NCBI GenBank assembly: GCA_937901455.1
Contig: CALDIA010000003.1
Span: 1 to 24,396 of the forward strand
Direction: 5' to 3'
Length of the DNA stretch: 24,396 nt
Source of the DNA: an uncultured Bacteroidales bacterium
GTDB lineage: Bacteria; Bacteroidota; Bacteroidia; Bacteroidales; WCHB1-69
Shown: positions 14,478-21,128 of the stretch, piece after piece
How positions within the stretch are numbered: position 1 is the first letter of the stretch
How the letters are laid out: every line of letters starts with the position of its first letter
Program-made: the position numbers and the translations under genes
The notes under the pieces: model-generated
Databases searched by the model: none
What the model was told of the DNA's origin: nothing
What the model saw: only the letters and a program-made list of their open reading frames with translations

Positions 14478-14603
14478 GCAAGTGAAAGCCGTTTTGACCG
14501 GTTTCTTCCTCGGCGGGATTGTATTTCGGTGCGAGCCACGACCTGATTGATAGCCTTGAAGTTCTGTGCTTGGCTGGCACCCATTGCGACCCGTGCCACA
14601 TAT
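14478..14603 (-). pseudogene. Rearranged fragments of a second pyruvate:ferredoxin oxidoreductase gene
   Basis: On the minus strand VARVAMGASQAQNFKAINQ (one frame) is followed by KYNPAEEETGQNGFHLP (another frame). They correspond to VAQVAMGASQAQYFKAIKE and RFNPAEEDAGQNGFHLD in the intact PFOR at 22901-24396. The nucleotide sequences also align closely (for instance GATAGCCTTGAAGTTCTGTG here and GATGGCCTTGAAGTACTGTG there) but are clearly diverged. About 46 residues between the two blocks are deleted and the frame is shifted. This is a fossil of a paralogous or foreign PFOR gene. Confidence 0.8.
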
Positions 14604-14621
14604 ATTCATAGTTAAATATTC

Positions 14622-14915
14622 CTAAATAGCACAAACCACCTTCTGCCATTTTTGATTTTCCGATGGATAATCCTTGATGTTTTCGCTGAATTCTTTGATT
14701 TCTTTCTGAATAGAAAGTCCTTTTGCATTATCCGCCAAGAATTTGCCGATTTCTGCATGAGTAGTCATGAAAATATGTTGATTTACTATATGTTTATAGA
14801 GCATTTCAACGTATTCACGTTCAAAATCTTTAGTGAATTGGATAATGAAGTCGTGTGTGTCGAAATCAACATTCAGTTTGGCAATGGTAGTTTCTGCTTG
14901 CTTGATAGTAATCAT
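14622..14915 (-). CDS. Hypothetical protein, 97 aa
   Basis: The protein begins MITIKQAETTIAKLNVDFDT and is mostly helical, with HDFIIQFTKDFEREYVEMLY and a middle part HIFMTTHAEIGKFLADNAKG. It ends in a lysine-rich tail. No signal peptide, membrane segment or known motif is visible. The ATG at 14915 is the only reasonable start. It lies 18 bp after the stop of the exported protein gene at 14934 on the same strand, so they may be co-transcribed. Its far end adjoins the PFOR fossil. It could be a small accessory or toxin-antitoxin component, but nothing proves this. Confidence 0.6.
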   Translation of the reverse strand: MITIKQAETTIAKLNVDFDTHDFIIQFTKDFEREYVEMLYKHIVNQHIFMTTHAEIGKFLADNAKGLSIQKEIKEFSENIKDYPSENQKWQKVVCAI

Positions 14916-14933
14916 TAGGATACGATCTATATG

Positions 14934-15527
14934 TCATTTGTCCCACGTTGGTATCTTACCTCCAAGTACATAGTTGTATGCTTTGGAAGAACCTTTCATA
15001 TCAAATTCATACTCTTTCACTTCCTGTACAGAATCAAAATCCTTTAATCTGATTTTAACCGAGTTTGATTGTTTGAAATCAGACCAAAATGCTCTTCCAA
15101 TATCACCATGTATACTAACGAAATATATACTACGATCTAAGGAACTAAAAGGCCAGAAATACTCTGCTACCATACCCTCTTTTTTGTTTCCACTTTGCTT
15201 ATATATTTTCCATTCAGCTCCTATTTTAAACCATATTTCCATCATGGCAACGGAATTGTCGTGTTTTGCCACAATTCCCCTGTTATTATGATCCTCAATT
15301 ATCAAATAAAGGGGTATATATTCAATATCCAAAACAGGCTGATTTATGTATTCTTTTATTTTGAATTGTGCTGAGGCATTTGAAGCATTTGAATAAGCGA
15401 TTTTTTCTGATTCATCTCCTCCAAACATAGTGTGATTGGCTTCAGTTTCACAAATCCACTGTGCTTTCATCGTGTTAACACAAACAACAGCAAATAAGGA
15501 CAGCACAAACAGTTCTTTTATCATCAT
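14934..15527 (-). CDS. Exported hypothetical protein, 197 aa
   Basis: MMIKELFVLSLFAVVCVNTM followed by KAQW is a signal peptide with cleavage after Ala-Gln or nearby. The mature part (about 175 residues) has beta-strand character (YIPLYLIIEDHNN, VAMMEIWFKIGAEWKIYK) and no cysteine motif or lipobox. No family was recognised. The start could also be the second Met (15524). The gene has a TATTTTTG promoter box 19 bp upstream and follows the XRE regulator gene on the same strand. Confidence 0.7.
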   Translation of the reverse strand: MMIKELFVLSLFAVVCVNTMKAQWICETEANHTMFGGDESEKIAYSNASNASAQFKIKEYINQPVLDIEYIPLYLIIEDHNNRGIVAKHDNSVAMMEIWFKIGAEWKIYKQSGNKKEGMVAEYFWPFSSLDRSIYFVSIHGDIGRAFWSDFKQSNSVKIRLKDFDSVQEVKEYEFDMKGSSKAYNYVLGGKIPTWDK

Positions 15528-15545
15528 TACGTAATTTTAATTTTG

Positions 15546-15553
15546 CAAAAATA
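15546..15553 (-). promoter_or_regulatory. -7 box for the exported protein gene
   Basis: TATTTTTG on the minus strand (TAnnTTTG), 19 bp before the ATG at 15527. The equivalent place in the second XRE module (21129-21136) holds TAATTTTG, so the box belongs to the duplicated unit. Confidence 0.5.
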
Positions 15554-15615
15554 CGAATTATCAACCCCTTACAGAAATGCAAATGTCGCCAATTCCGCCA
15601 CACTTTTGTCGCTAA

Positions 15616-15831
15616 TCATACTACGCCTATGGTTTTGGAACACTCCAAAAGAAAATCGTGATGCAACAGTTTTGAAATCCTTATCAACAATTGCAAATCA
15701 ATGGTCTCCTTGCTCAGTATTTTGTACACATTAGTCCGATCAGTATGTATCGCCTTGGCAAACCACGTCACTGTTCTGCCCTGCGCCTTCAATTCGGCTC
15801 TGATCATATTTCCGATGTGTAGCGATTCCAT
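15616..15831 (-). CDS. Small XRE-family helix-turn-helix regulator, copy A
   Basis: A 71-residue DNA-binding protein starting MESLHIGNMIRAELKAQGRT. The helix-turn-helix is at about residues 20-42 (VTWFAKAIHTDRTNVYKILS), followed by a third helix pair (IDLQLLIRISKLLHHDFLLE). It is the compact single-domain XRE type common in Bacteroidales. The frame is open upstream for 60 more codons, but that part is the structured leader, and the paralogue at 21199-21417 has its leader in a different frame, so 15831 is the start. The two paralogues are about 88% identical over the first 66 residues. Autoregulation is plausible. A T-run ends 16 bases before the ATG. Confidence 0.88.
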   Translation of the reverse strand: MESLHIGNMIRAELKAQGRTVTWFAKAIHTDRTNVYKILSKETIDLQLLIRISKLLHHDFLLECSKTIGVV

Positions 15832-15846
15832 TTGAGTTGATTGCAT

Positions 15847-16021
15847 AAAAAAAGCGTGGAACTTATTCCTTGCTTGAGCTTCGGGTTTCCACGCCCACAC
15901 ATCTAACAAGTCATTCCACGCCGTATCAAGTACGGCATTTGATAACTCTCCTTGATGTGTTTTTGTCCTCTTGCGAGGACGTTGTGGAAATTGAAGCTCA
16001 AGGATAGCCACAAACGCTATC
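15847..16021 (-). ncRNA. Structured leader RNA upstream of the XRE gene, copy A
   Basis: Read on the minus strand, the elements in order are as follows. A GATAGC/GCTATC hairpin (16016-16021 with 16003-16008) comes first. A long-range helix follows, made of 15993-16002 with 15873-15882 (CTTGAGCTTC/GAAGCTCAAG) and GTGGAAA/TTTCCAC (15984-15990 with 15886-15892). Inside it are two hairpins: GTCCTC-GCAA-GAGGAC (15965-15980, a GNRA tetraloop) and GCCGTA/TACGGC (15920-15936). The 3' end has TTCCACGC/GCGTGGAA (15887-15894 with 15854-15861) and then seven T (15847-15853), like a terminator. Copy B at 21433-21609 keeps every stem with two compensatory pair changes. The RNA could be an attenuator or a separate small RNA. 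The start of transcription is not certain. Confidence 0.7.
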
Positions 16022-16105
16022 TATTATGTATTTTATTGGTTTTTAGTCTGTTACTGTTTGTTTTTGTTGATTTTCGTTAATACTTAAACTTGTATATGAT
16101 AATTC

Positions 16106-16498
16106 CTATTTCTCAATAAGTTCTGTAATCTTCTCCACAAAACGATGCGCTGGTTCCTTCAGACTTTTTGCTTCCTCTTCCGTAACATCGTATGCACAAT
16201 TGTAATCCGCTTTCTGCCGGAGTTGGAATAATCGGGCGAGCAAACTACCGTCTTCCAAAGGGACAATACCCGTTTTCACGAAATGCTGGCTAAACTGCGA
16301 AATCATTCCGGAATGGGTGCGGACGGATATGCCATTTTGCAAAAACAAGGCTTGAACAATGTGGAAGCAGGCATAGTAGTAACGGTTAACGGCCAAATCA
16401 CTGTGGCCTAACGTCATCATCTCTTCTGATTGCCGAATAAAATGATGCGCTTTTTCAACCTGCCGGTTAATTAACAATTGTTTTTCCTCCTGATTCAT
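16106..16498 (-). CDS. HEPN-domain toxin of an MNT/HEPN pair
   Basis: A 130-residue, all-helical protein of the HEPN (COG1895-like) type. The core LAVNRYYYACFHIVQALFLQ contains the R-x6-H pair (Arg39, His46) that forms the RNase site in this superfamily. Such toxins cleave RNA and are held inactive by the partner nucleotidyltransferase, which in studied systems AMPylates the toxin. The gene overlaps the nucleotidyltransferase gene by 4 bp (ATGA at 16495-16498), so they are one operon with the MNT gene first. All key residues are present, so it is probably active. Confidence 0.88.
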   Translation of the reverse strand: MNQEEKQLLINRQVEKAHHFIRQSEEMMTLGHSDLAVNRYYYACFHIVQALFLQNGISVRTHSGMISQFSQHFVKTGIVPLEDGSLLARLFQLRQKADYNCAYDVTEEEAKSLKEPAHRFVEKITELIEK

Positions 16499-16809
16499 GA
16501 CAATAGGTTTACAGCATCGTGCTGGACATTTTCATAAAATGGCGTTGCCTGATATGATTCCCATTCTTTTTCCGTATAAAGGATAGGATTGATTTCCTCG
16601 CCCAATTCGCAACCGAGCAGCACAAAAGGATAACTCACGGTGTCGTAATCGGCTTGGGTGAGCGTGTCTTTCCGCAAGATGAGCAGAACATCCCAGTCGG
16701 AATGGCGATGCGCCGTCCCGCGGGCGCGTGACCCGTATAGCCACGCCGCACCCCCTGCGGGAACCACCGATAGGGCAAGATGTTTTATGTCAGACAAAAC
16801 ATTTTTCAT
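16495..16809 (-). CDS. Minimal nucleotidyltransferase (MNT) antitoxin
   Basis: A 104-residue protein with the polymerase-beta-like nucleotidyltransferase motif AWLYGSRARGTAHRHSDWDV (G-S-x10-D-x-D, with Asp-x-Asp at the end) and a third acidic position near GCELGEEIN. It is the partner of the HEPN toxin encoded directly downstream. The start at 16809 has a TAATTTTG promoter box 22 bp upstream. Length fits MNT proteins. Confidence 0.88.
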   Translation of the reverse strand: MKNVLSDIKHLALSVVPAGGAAWLYGSRARGTAHRHSDWDVLLILRKDTLTQADYDTVSYPFVLLGCELGEEINPILYTEKEWESYQATPFYENVQHDAVNLLS

Positions 16810-16830
16810 ATCTATATAATTTCAACCCCG

Positions 16831-16838
16831 CAAAATTA
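16831..16838 (-). promoter_or_regulatory. -7 box for the MNT/HEPN operon
   Basis: TAATTTTG on the minus strand (TAnnTTTG), 22 bp before the MNT start and just after the terminator of the exported-protein operon. Confidence 0.5.
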
Positions 16839-16855
16839 CAAAATAATCCGATACG

Positions 16856-16895
16856 AAAAACCGGGCGCCGACCGCGACGGGTCAACGCCCGGTTT
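16856..16895 (-). terminator. Strong intrinsic terminator of the CsgG operon
   Basis: AAACCGGGCG (16858-16867) pairs perfectly with CGCCCGGTTT (16886-16895), a GC-rich 10-bp stem with an 18-base loop. On the minus strand it ends in GGTTTTTCG. It lies 25 bp past the stop at 16921. Confidence 0.85.
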
Positions 16896-16920
16896 GGGGG
16901 ATTGCTACAGGTAATCTCCT

Positions 16921-17859
16921 CTATTTTACAAATTGCTGGATATATATGTCAGGTTGATTTCTATAATATTCTACAGCAATTTCTTTTGCTGCTCTAATGC
17001 GCATCTTTTCAAGTTGCACGGAATCATCGTACTGCTTCATTTTGAAGTTCCAATCCCGTTGTTCCAATGCAGAAACCTTTTCTTCAACTTTCTTGAAGGT
17101 GTTCACAGCAAAACTATAACAACTGGAATTGGGGTTGATTTGGGTAAGATATTCCGCAGCTGCGTAATAATCTTGAACGGCTATTGCAGCATTTGCCGCT
17201 GAAGTGAGCTGTGCACAAAGTTTGTCTTGATATGCTCCATATATCTCTTCGGTCAAATCTATTATTTCTTTATAGCAAGGCACTTCTTCGGGCACTAACA
17301 TTAATATGGCAATGGCGGTCTCGTATTGTTCTTGTTTGGCGTAGTTTTTGGCTTTGAGCATAATATCCGAACAACGGGCTTGATAGTAGTCAATGATTTT
17401 CTTCTTGCCTTCTGTCAAAAAAGTTTGGAACACCTCATCTGTAACAGGAATATCGGCAATGCAGTTAGTTAATGCTTTTTCTTTCGTGTTCCCACTTCCT
17501 TTTAGCGTCTTGTTGATTGAGTTGACAATGGTTCCGTCAATTTGAGATATGGTTAGTGTCAACTCTGCCTTGACGACATAAATGTTCTGCATTCCGCCCT
17601 CAACTGCTTCAAACTGATAAATATCAAATGTTGGACGGACAACAAAATTGTTGGTACTCCAAGATGAAACAATGCCGTTCTTGGTACAAATCTGCTGTAG
17701 TTTTGTCCTTATTTTTTCCGTCTGAATTTTATCCAATCCATTAATTTGCGTTGGCACATCCACACCCAGTGTGATTTTTCCCATATCGTCTGTTTTTTGG
17801 GCAAAACAAAAAGGAAGCATAGCGAATAGTGTGCAAACACAAATGATTAACTTCTTCAT
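16921..17859 (-). CDS. Exported protein of the CsgG operon, 312 aa, unknown function
   Basis: MKKLIICVCTLFAMLPFCFA then QK is a signal peptide with an Ala-Gln cleavage site. The first half (about 30-150) resembles a domain for envelope proteins with alternating strands (IYVVKAELTLTISQIDGTIV). The second half (about 160-300) is strongly helical with TPR-like repeats (YETAIAILMLVPEEV..., YYAAAEYLTQINPNSSCYSF), ending in a long helix of basic and acidic residues. It is the last gene of a five-gene run of exported proteins, 7 bp after the previous stop, and the terminator follows. A role as a periplasmic accessory or scaffold of the CsgG-type protein is an inference. Confidence 0.8.
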   Translation of the reverse strand: MKKLIICVCTLFAMLPFCFAQKTDDMGKITLGVDVPTQINGLDKIQTEKIRTKLQQICTKNGIVSSWSTNNFVVRPTFDIYQFEAVEGGMQNIYVVKAELTLTISQIDGTIVNSINKTLKGSGNTKEKALTNCIADIPVTDEVFQTFLTEGKKKIIDYYQARCSDIMLKAKNYAKQEQYETAIAILMLVPEEVPCYKEIIDLTEEIYGAYQDKLCAQLTSAANAAIAVQDYYAAAEYLTQINPNSSCYSFAVNTFKKVEEKVSALEQRDWNFKMKQYDDSVQLEKMRIRAAKEIAVEYYRNQPDIYIQQFVK

Positions 17860-17866
17860 AAAAATT

Positions 17867-18763
17867 CTATTTTATCGTAATGTAAATAGCGTTTCCTTTA
17901 ATGTCCCTACCGATATTCAATCCTAGAGATTTCATAAATTTGAAAATTTCCAAGGCAAATTTATTGGGATTGTAATTGTTCCCTGTATTCTCATCTTTCA
18001 AAGGAATTCTCACATCGTCAAAAATCATCTGTTTGTCAGTTGTTCCTTGAATATGATAGTTGTTTTTGTAGGCGTGTTCCTCCATCCAAAGTTCTAATTC
18101 GTCAGACAATAACAGCCCTTGATCGCCGACTTCGGAAGACATCAGGTATTCTGAATTTTCGTCAAAGCCAAAATATATGGCGACTGATTTGCCATTATTG
18201 ACTATGTCTGTAAATTTGTTCTGCATAGTGTTCAGAAAATCTTCGGCACAGCTTTCCACCGCCTTACTGGCAAGTTTGCCAATGTCTTCCGTATAAAACT
18301 TTCCGCTTTCACCGACTTTGTTAGAGAGAGAATTGCCTGTTGAACATTCGTATGCCGTCAGAATCATTTTAACCTGATTTCCCGATTGCGATAACAATAC
18401 ACTCACTTCCGCTTCCACATATACGTCTGCACCGGAGCTTTGTATGATTTGAGACTTGAAATCCGATTTGTTATCCATTGAAAACACCGCGTTTGCATTA
18501 GCGGCTTTCAATCTTGCCACAAAGTCCACCGTTGTAAATCCACGATTGTCAAAGGCCTCTTTGATTTTCGTGATGGCGACTCTCTTGTTGACATCATTCT
18601 CCAAGATGGTTCTCAAGTCCTCACTCTCTTTCACATACGGAATCACCATAATCTTGGGTTGTACTGTTTGCACAGGCTTGTCACCGCTACCCGCTGTTGT
18701 TTCTTGGGCGCTAATAAAGGTCGATGCAATCATCATTACGAAAAGAAATATTGATTTTTTCAT
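17867..18763 (-). CDS. Exported DUF6175-like protein, 298 aa
   Basis: MKKSIFLFVMMIASTFISAQ is a signal peptide. The mature part opens with PKIMVIPYVKESEDLRTILE and has FDNRGFTTVDFVARLKAANA, the pattern of DUF6175 proteins of Bacteroidetes. An envelope-type stretch DVYVEAEVSVLLSQSGNQVK and a helical AVESCAEDFLNTMQ region follow. The repeated 'xVYVEAxVSVxLxQ' plan is similar to the CsgG-like neighbour, so both may use related folds. It sits third from the end of the operon, 3 bp after the lipoprotein gene and 7 bp before the next. The family name is from memory and should be confirmed by profile search. Confidence 0.82.
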   Translation of the reverse strand: MKKSIFLFVMMIASTFISAQETTAGSGDKPVQTVQPKIMVIPYVKESEDLRTILENDVNKRVAITKIKEAFDNRGFTTVDFVARLKAANANAVFSMDNKSDFKSQIIQSSGADVYVEAEVSVLLSQSGNQVKMILTAYECSTGNSLSNKVGESGKFYTEDIGKLASKAVESCAEDFLNTMQNKFTDIVNNGKSVAIYFGFDENSEYLMSSEVGDQGLLLSDELELWMEEHAYKNNYHIQGTTDKQMIFDDVRIPLKDENTGNNYNPNKFALEIFKFMKSLGLNIGRDIKGNAIYITIK

Positions 18764-18766
18764 ATT

Positions 18767-19222
18767 TTAGTATCCAAAAGGTCTAACAATATTATTCTGT
18801 TCCAAATCCTTACGAAGCCCATACAAATTAATTTTCACATCAACTGTTATCTGCTTCATAGTTCCTCTATAATGCTCTATGTCACTTACTGGTATGCTGG
18901 ATGTGATGAAGGTTTTGTAACGTCCTTTAGACAACAGTTCATTGAAGTAGTTACTGTTCTTTTGTGAACTTTCCGATTCATTGGTGGAAACCAGTGCGTC
19001 CTTTTGTTGGGATTCTGGTATGCCTCTAAACAAAAGGGTTTTAAAGGCGGTTTGTTCAGCATCATTTATAGCTGCAAATCGATCTTTCCCATATCCAACG
19101 CATCGTAATGATATTGTTTGGGCTGTCTCTTCCAAAAAATTGACTTGGTGCGTGTAATACATTGGCTTACATCCTGAAACCAATACGGAGAGAAAGAGTA
19201 TGACAATCCGTTTTTTTCTCAT
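18767..19222 (-). CDS. Exported lipoprotein of the CsgG operon, 151 aa
   Basis: The start at 19222 overlaps the stop of the CsgG-family gene as ATGA. It gives MRKKRIVILFLSVLVSGC, a lipoprotein signal with the cysteine at residue 18. The frame is also open 6 codons further upstream. The mature part has an alternating pattern (TISLRCVGYGKDRFAAINDA) that recalls LPP20/CsgG-related envelope lipoproteins, where a conserved G-x-G-x-x-x-x-A-x-x-x-A motif precedes a helix. Translational coupling to the CsgG-family gene suggests a complex. Confidence 0.8.
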   Translation of the reverse strand: MRKKRIVILFLSVLVSGCKPMYYTHQVNFLEETAQTISLRCVGYGKDRFAAINDAEQTAFKTLLFRGIPESQQKDALVSTNESESSQKNSNYFNELLSKGRYKTFITSSIPVSDIEHYRGTMKQITVDVKINLYGLRKDLEQNNIVRPFGY

Positions 19223-20055
19223 TTCACAATCATTTTGCATTGCAAGGTCTCCGCAGCATTAAATCTTGAAAATATTTCTTGGCCGCCTTTCAGCACTTTA
19301 CATTCTATAAAATCATCACCCACAAGTTTTTCCACCACCACTTTGCCGATTTCTGTCGGGAATGGTTTGCCTTCCAAAAGCTCCACGAATTCCACGGAAA
19401 ACTGATCTCCGATGCCCACACCTGCATTTTTCCCGACATTAAGAATCACAGATAAGGCAGATTCCTTTTTGGTCTCAGGGACACGAAGTATTTTGGCATA
19501 TACAGGAAATGTTTTCTTGAAGTAATCGTAGAGTGCTTTTTCAACGGACTGTAGAGCCTGGTTGACAGCTTGTTCTTTTGATGCTGCTTGGGGGCTTACC
19601 TCCGTTTGAAAATGTTCAGCCTCCGTTGTCTCTCCTGTTTCAACATCATTCACTTTAAGAGTGAAAGCCGCACTTGCCTTGAAGCCATTCACACTGCCAT
19701 CCGGATTCTTCATCGTATAGATGTTCATTTTTACCAAATGGCCGACGATCATATATTGTGCGGCGATTGCGACATCTTGTTTGACCGTTGTTTTACTGTC
19801 GAGGAATGCTTCGGTCTTTTGAAATTCTAACTCCTCTTTGATTTTGTCATAGCTGGTTCTATCCACCACGGTAAAACGTCTGGTATTGGTCACCACCTGC
19901 ACCACTTTTTCCGCAACGGCATCCACAAAAGGGGAGTTCACTTCAGAAGTGAATTTAGCCACACCGACAACCATTTTGTCATTCTGCTGTCCTCGTAACG
20001 ATGTGAACAAACAGCAGAGTGACAAAATGAGGAAAAGTCTTGTTGTTTTGAACAT
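19219..20055 (-). CDS. CsgG/HfaB-family outer-envelope protein
   Basis: A protein of 278 residues with signal peptide MFKTTRLFLILSLCCLFTSL and no lipobox cysteine at a usual place. The CsgG-type domain spans about residues 28-190: MVVGVAKFTSEVNSPFVDAV, VVTNTRRFTVVDRTSYDKIK, IAAQYMIVGHLVKMN and a strand pair FKASAAFTLKVNDVETGETT. In this family it forms a periplasmic ring fold. A C-terminal SH3-like beta domain (about 200-275, VILNVGKNAGVGIGDQFSVE) resembles that of FlgT-type proteins. CsgG is the curli secretion pore, but no curlin genes are present. The absence of an obvious transmembrane-barrel insertion and lipid anchor suggests a regulator- or scaffold-like role. It is second in its operon. 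Confidence 0.85.
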   Translation of the reverse strand: MFKTTRLFLILSLCCLFTSLRGQQNDKMVVGVAKFTSEVNSPFVDAVAEKVVQVVTNTRRFTVVDRTSYDKIKEELEFQKTEAFLDSKTTVKQDVAIAAQYMIVGHLVKMNIYTMKNPDGSVNGFKASAAFTLKVNDVETGETTEAEHFQTEVSPQAASKEQAVNQALQSVEKALYDYFKKTFPVYAKILRVPETKKESALSVILNVGKNAGVGIGDQFSVEFVELLEGKPFPTEIGKVVVEKLVGDDFIECKVLKGGQEIFSRFNAAETLQCKMIVK

Positions 20056-20061
20056 ACTTTA

Positions 20062-20766
20062 TTACAAATTACCCGTTGCTTTCAACGTGTTAATCAAATT
20101 TTGTAGAAGTTTTGTCGTTTCCGACAATTTTGACGTTGTTATATCAATAGCATCCACACTCCAATTAACGGACTTAGTGGCAGGAAGAGCTTGGGTTGGA
20201 GACAAACTCTTAATATCATTTTGAACATTTTTCAGTTGTTCAGCGGCTTTTGCGGCATCGGCACCTGCTTGTACCAGCATCGGCAAAATGGCCACGTAAT
20301 CTTTACCATTTGCTTTGAATTTGGTAATATCTATTTCACCGTCGCCATTATCGGTTATTTCTGTTTTATATTCCGACATAATGTCGTTTGTAGATACAGC
20401 TATTGCCAATAGAGGCGCAATAGTATTAACTAAACCATCCACGCTGTTGATACCCGTGGTGGAAGGTTGAACAACAACTCTTGATTCTTTATTCCCAAGG
20501 AGATTGTTCAGCGGTTGCTGAACATTTTCTCTCATTCCGCCGGGCAAGGCAGATACCATACTTTTTATCACTTCTCCCATGCTTCCTCCCTTAGGTGTTA
20601 TGGTTTCCATTTTTTTGTCGATTTTTTGTGCTTTCTTCATAGCATCTTTAGATGTTAGTTCAGCTTTCATCTGCTGGCGTTCCGCTTTCAGTTCATCTGC
20701 GGTTTGAGCATAGGATGCACTTAGGCCCATCAGGGCGATTCCAATAATTAAAAACAATTTTCTCAT
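20062..20766 (-). CDS. Exported hypothetical protein, first gene of the CsgG operon, 234 aa
   Basis: MRKLFLIIGIALMGLSASYA then QT is a signal peptide. The mature part begins with a lysine/glutamate-rich helix (DELKAERQQMKAELTSKDAM). A glycine-rich linker (TPKGGSMGEVIKSMVSALPG) follows, then a small helical domain and an acidic strand region (DNGDGEIDITKFKANGKDYV). It ends with a coiled helix (TTSKLSETTKLLQNLINTLK). No family was recognised. It lies 6 bp before the CsgG-family gene, so it is probably co-transcribed. No TAnnTTTG box was found upstream; the spacer to the next gene is 46 bp, so the promoter may be different or the operon may start further up. Confidence 0.75.
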   Translation of the reverse strand: MRKLFLIIGIALMGLSASYAQTADELKAERQQMKAELTSKDAMKKAQKIDKKMETITPKGGSMGEVIKSMVSALPGGMRENVQQPLNNLLGNKESRVVVQPSTTGINSVDGLVNTIAPLLAIAVSTNDIMSEYKTEITDNGDGEIDITKFKANGKDYVAILPMLVQAGADAAKAAEQLKNVQNDIKSLSPTQALPATKSVNWSVDAIDITTSKLSETTKLLQNLINTLKATGNL

Positions 20767-20812
20767 TTTACATTAATTTTTTGATTATAAGAATATTACA
20801 ATAAATTGCTGA

Positions 20813-21103
20813 TTAATATCCAAGCCAAGCAAGACCGCCATTTTTATCCACAAAAGTATTTGCAATTACACCACAAGTGGCTGGAATGCGACAATCCTTT
20901 TCTTTTTCCTCCCAACGACGATATGCAGCAGACACACCTGCTGCCATTCCTCTTCCTCCAGCATAATTATCCAACCCGTTGTCTTTGAGCAAGGCTGCCA
21001 ATGTGTCATAACTCATCTTTATATTTTGGCTGAACAACACCAGTGCCAGCCTGCCTATGAACTCATAGGTTTTGTTTTCCATTTCTTCTTTTTGCATTTC
21101 CAT
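20813..21103 (-). CDS. Hypothetical protein, 96 aa
   Basis: The protein reads MEMQKEEMENKTYEFIGRLA, with SYDTLAALLKDNGLDNYAGG then RGMAAGVSAAYRRWEEKEKD. A C-terminal part follows with two cysteines (DCRIPATCGVIANTFVDKNG). It is soluble and mixed in fold. The core start may be MENKTYEF (21082). It follows the second XRE gene on the same strand, in the place where copy A is followed by an exported protein, and uses a TAATTTTG box of the duplicated module. No family was recognised with confidence. Confidence 0.65.
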   Translation of the reverse strand: MEMQKEEMENKTYEFIGRLALVLFSQNIKMSYDTLAALLKDNGLDNYAGGRGMAAGVSAAYRRWEEKEKDCRIPATCGVIANTFVDKNGGLAWLGY

Positions 21104-21128
21104 TTTTCCGATTTATAGTTTCAGTTTG

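Larger units (their letters stand above)
15545..16024 (-). repeat. Duplicated leader-XRE module, copy A
   Basis: This stretch of about 480 bp aligns along its full length with 21128-21612. It contains the structured leader, the XRE gene and about 70 bp beyond the gene including the next promoter box. Similarity stops at both ends: upstream just beyond the GATAGC/GCTATC hairpin, and downstream just beyond the promoter box. Confidence 0.75.

Noticed and set aside
15832..16011. Extra 60 N-terminal residues of the XRE regulator
   Set aside because: The corresponding region of copy B is not in the same frame, while the RNA stems are preserved, so this is a leader and not protein.
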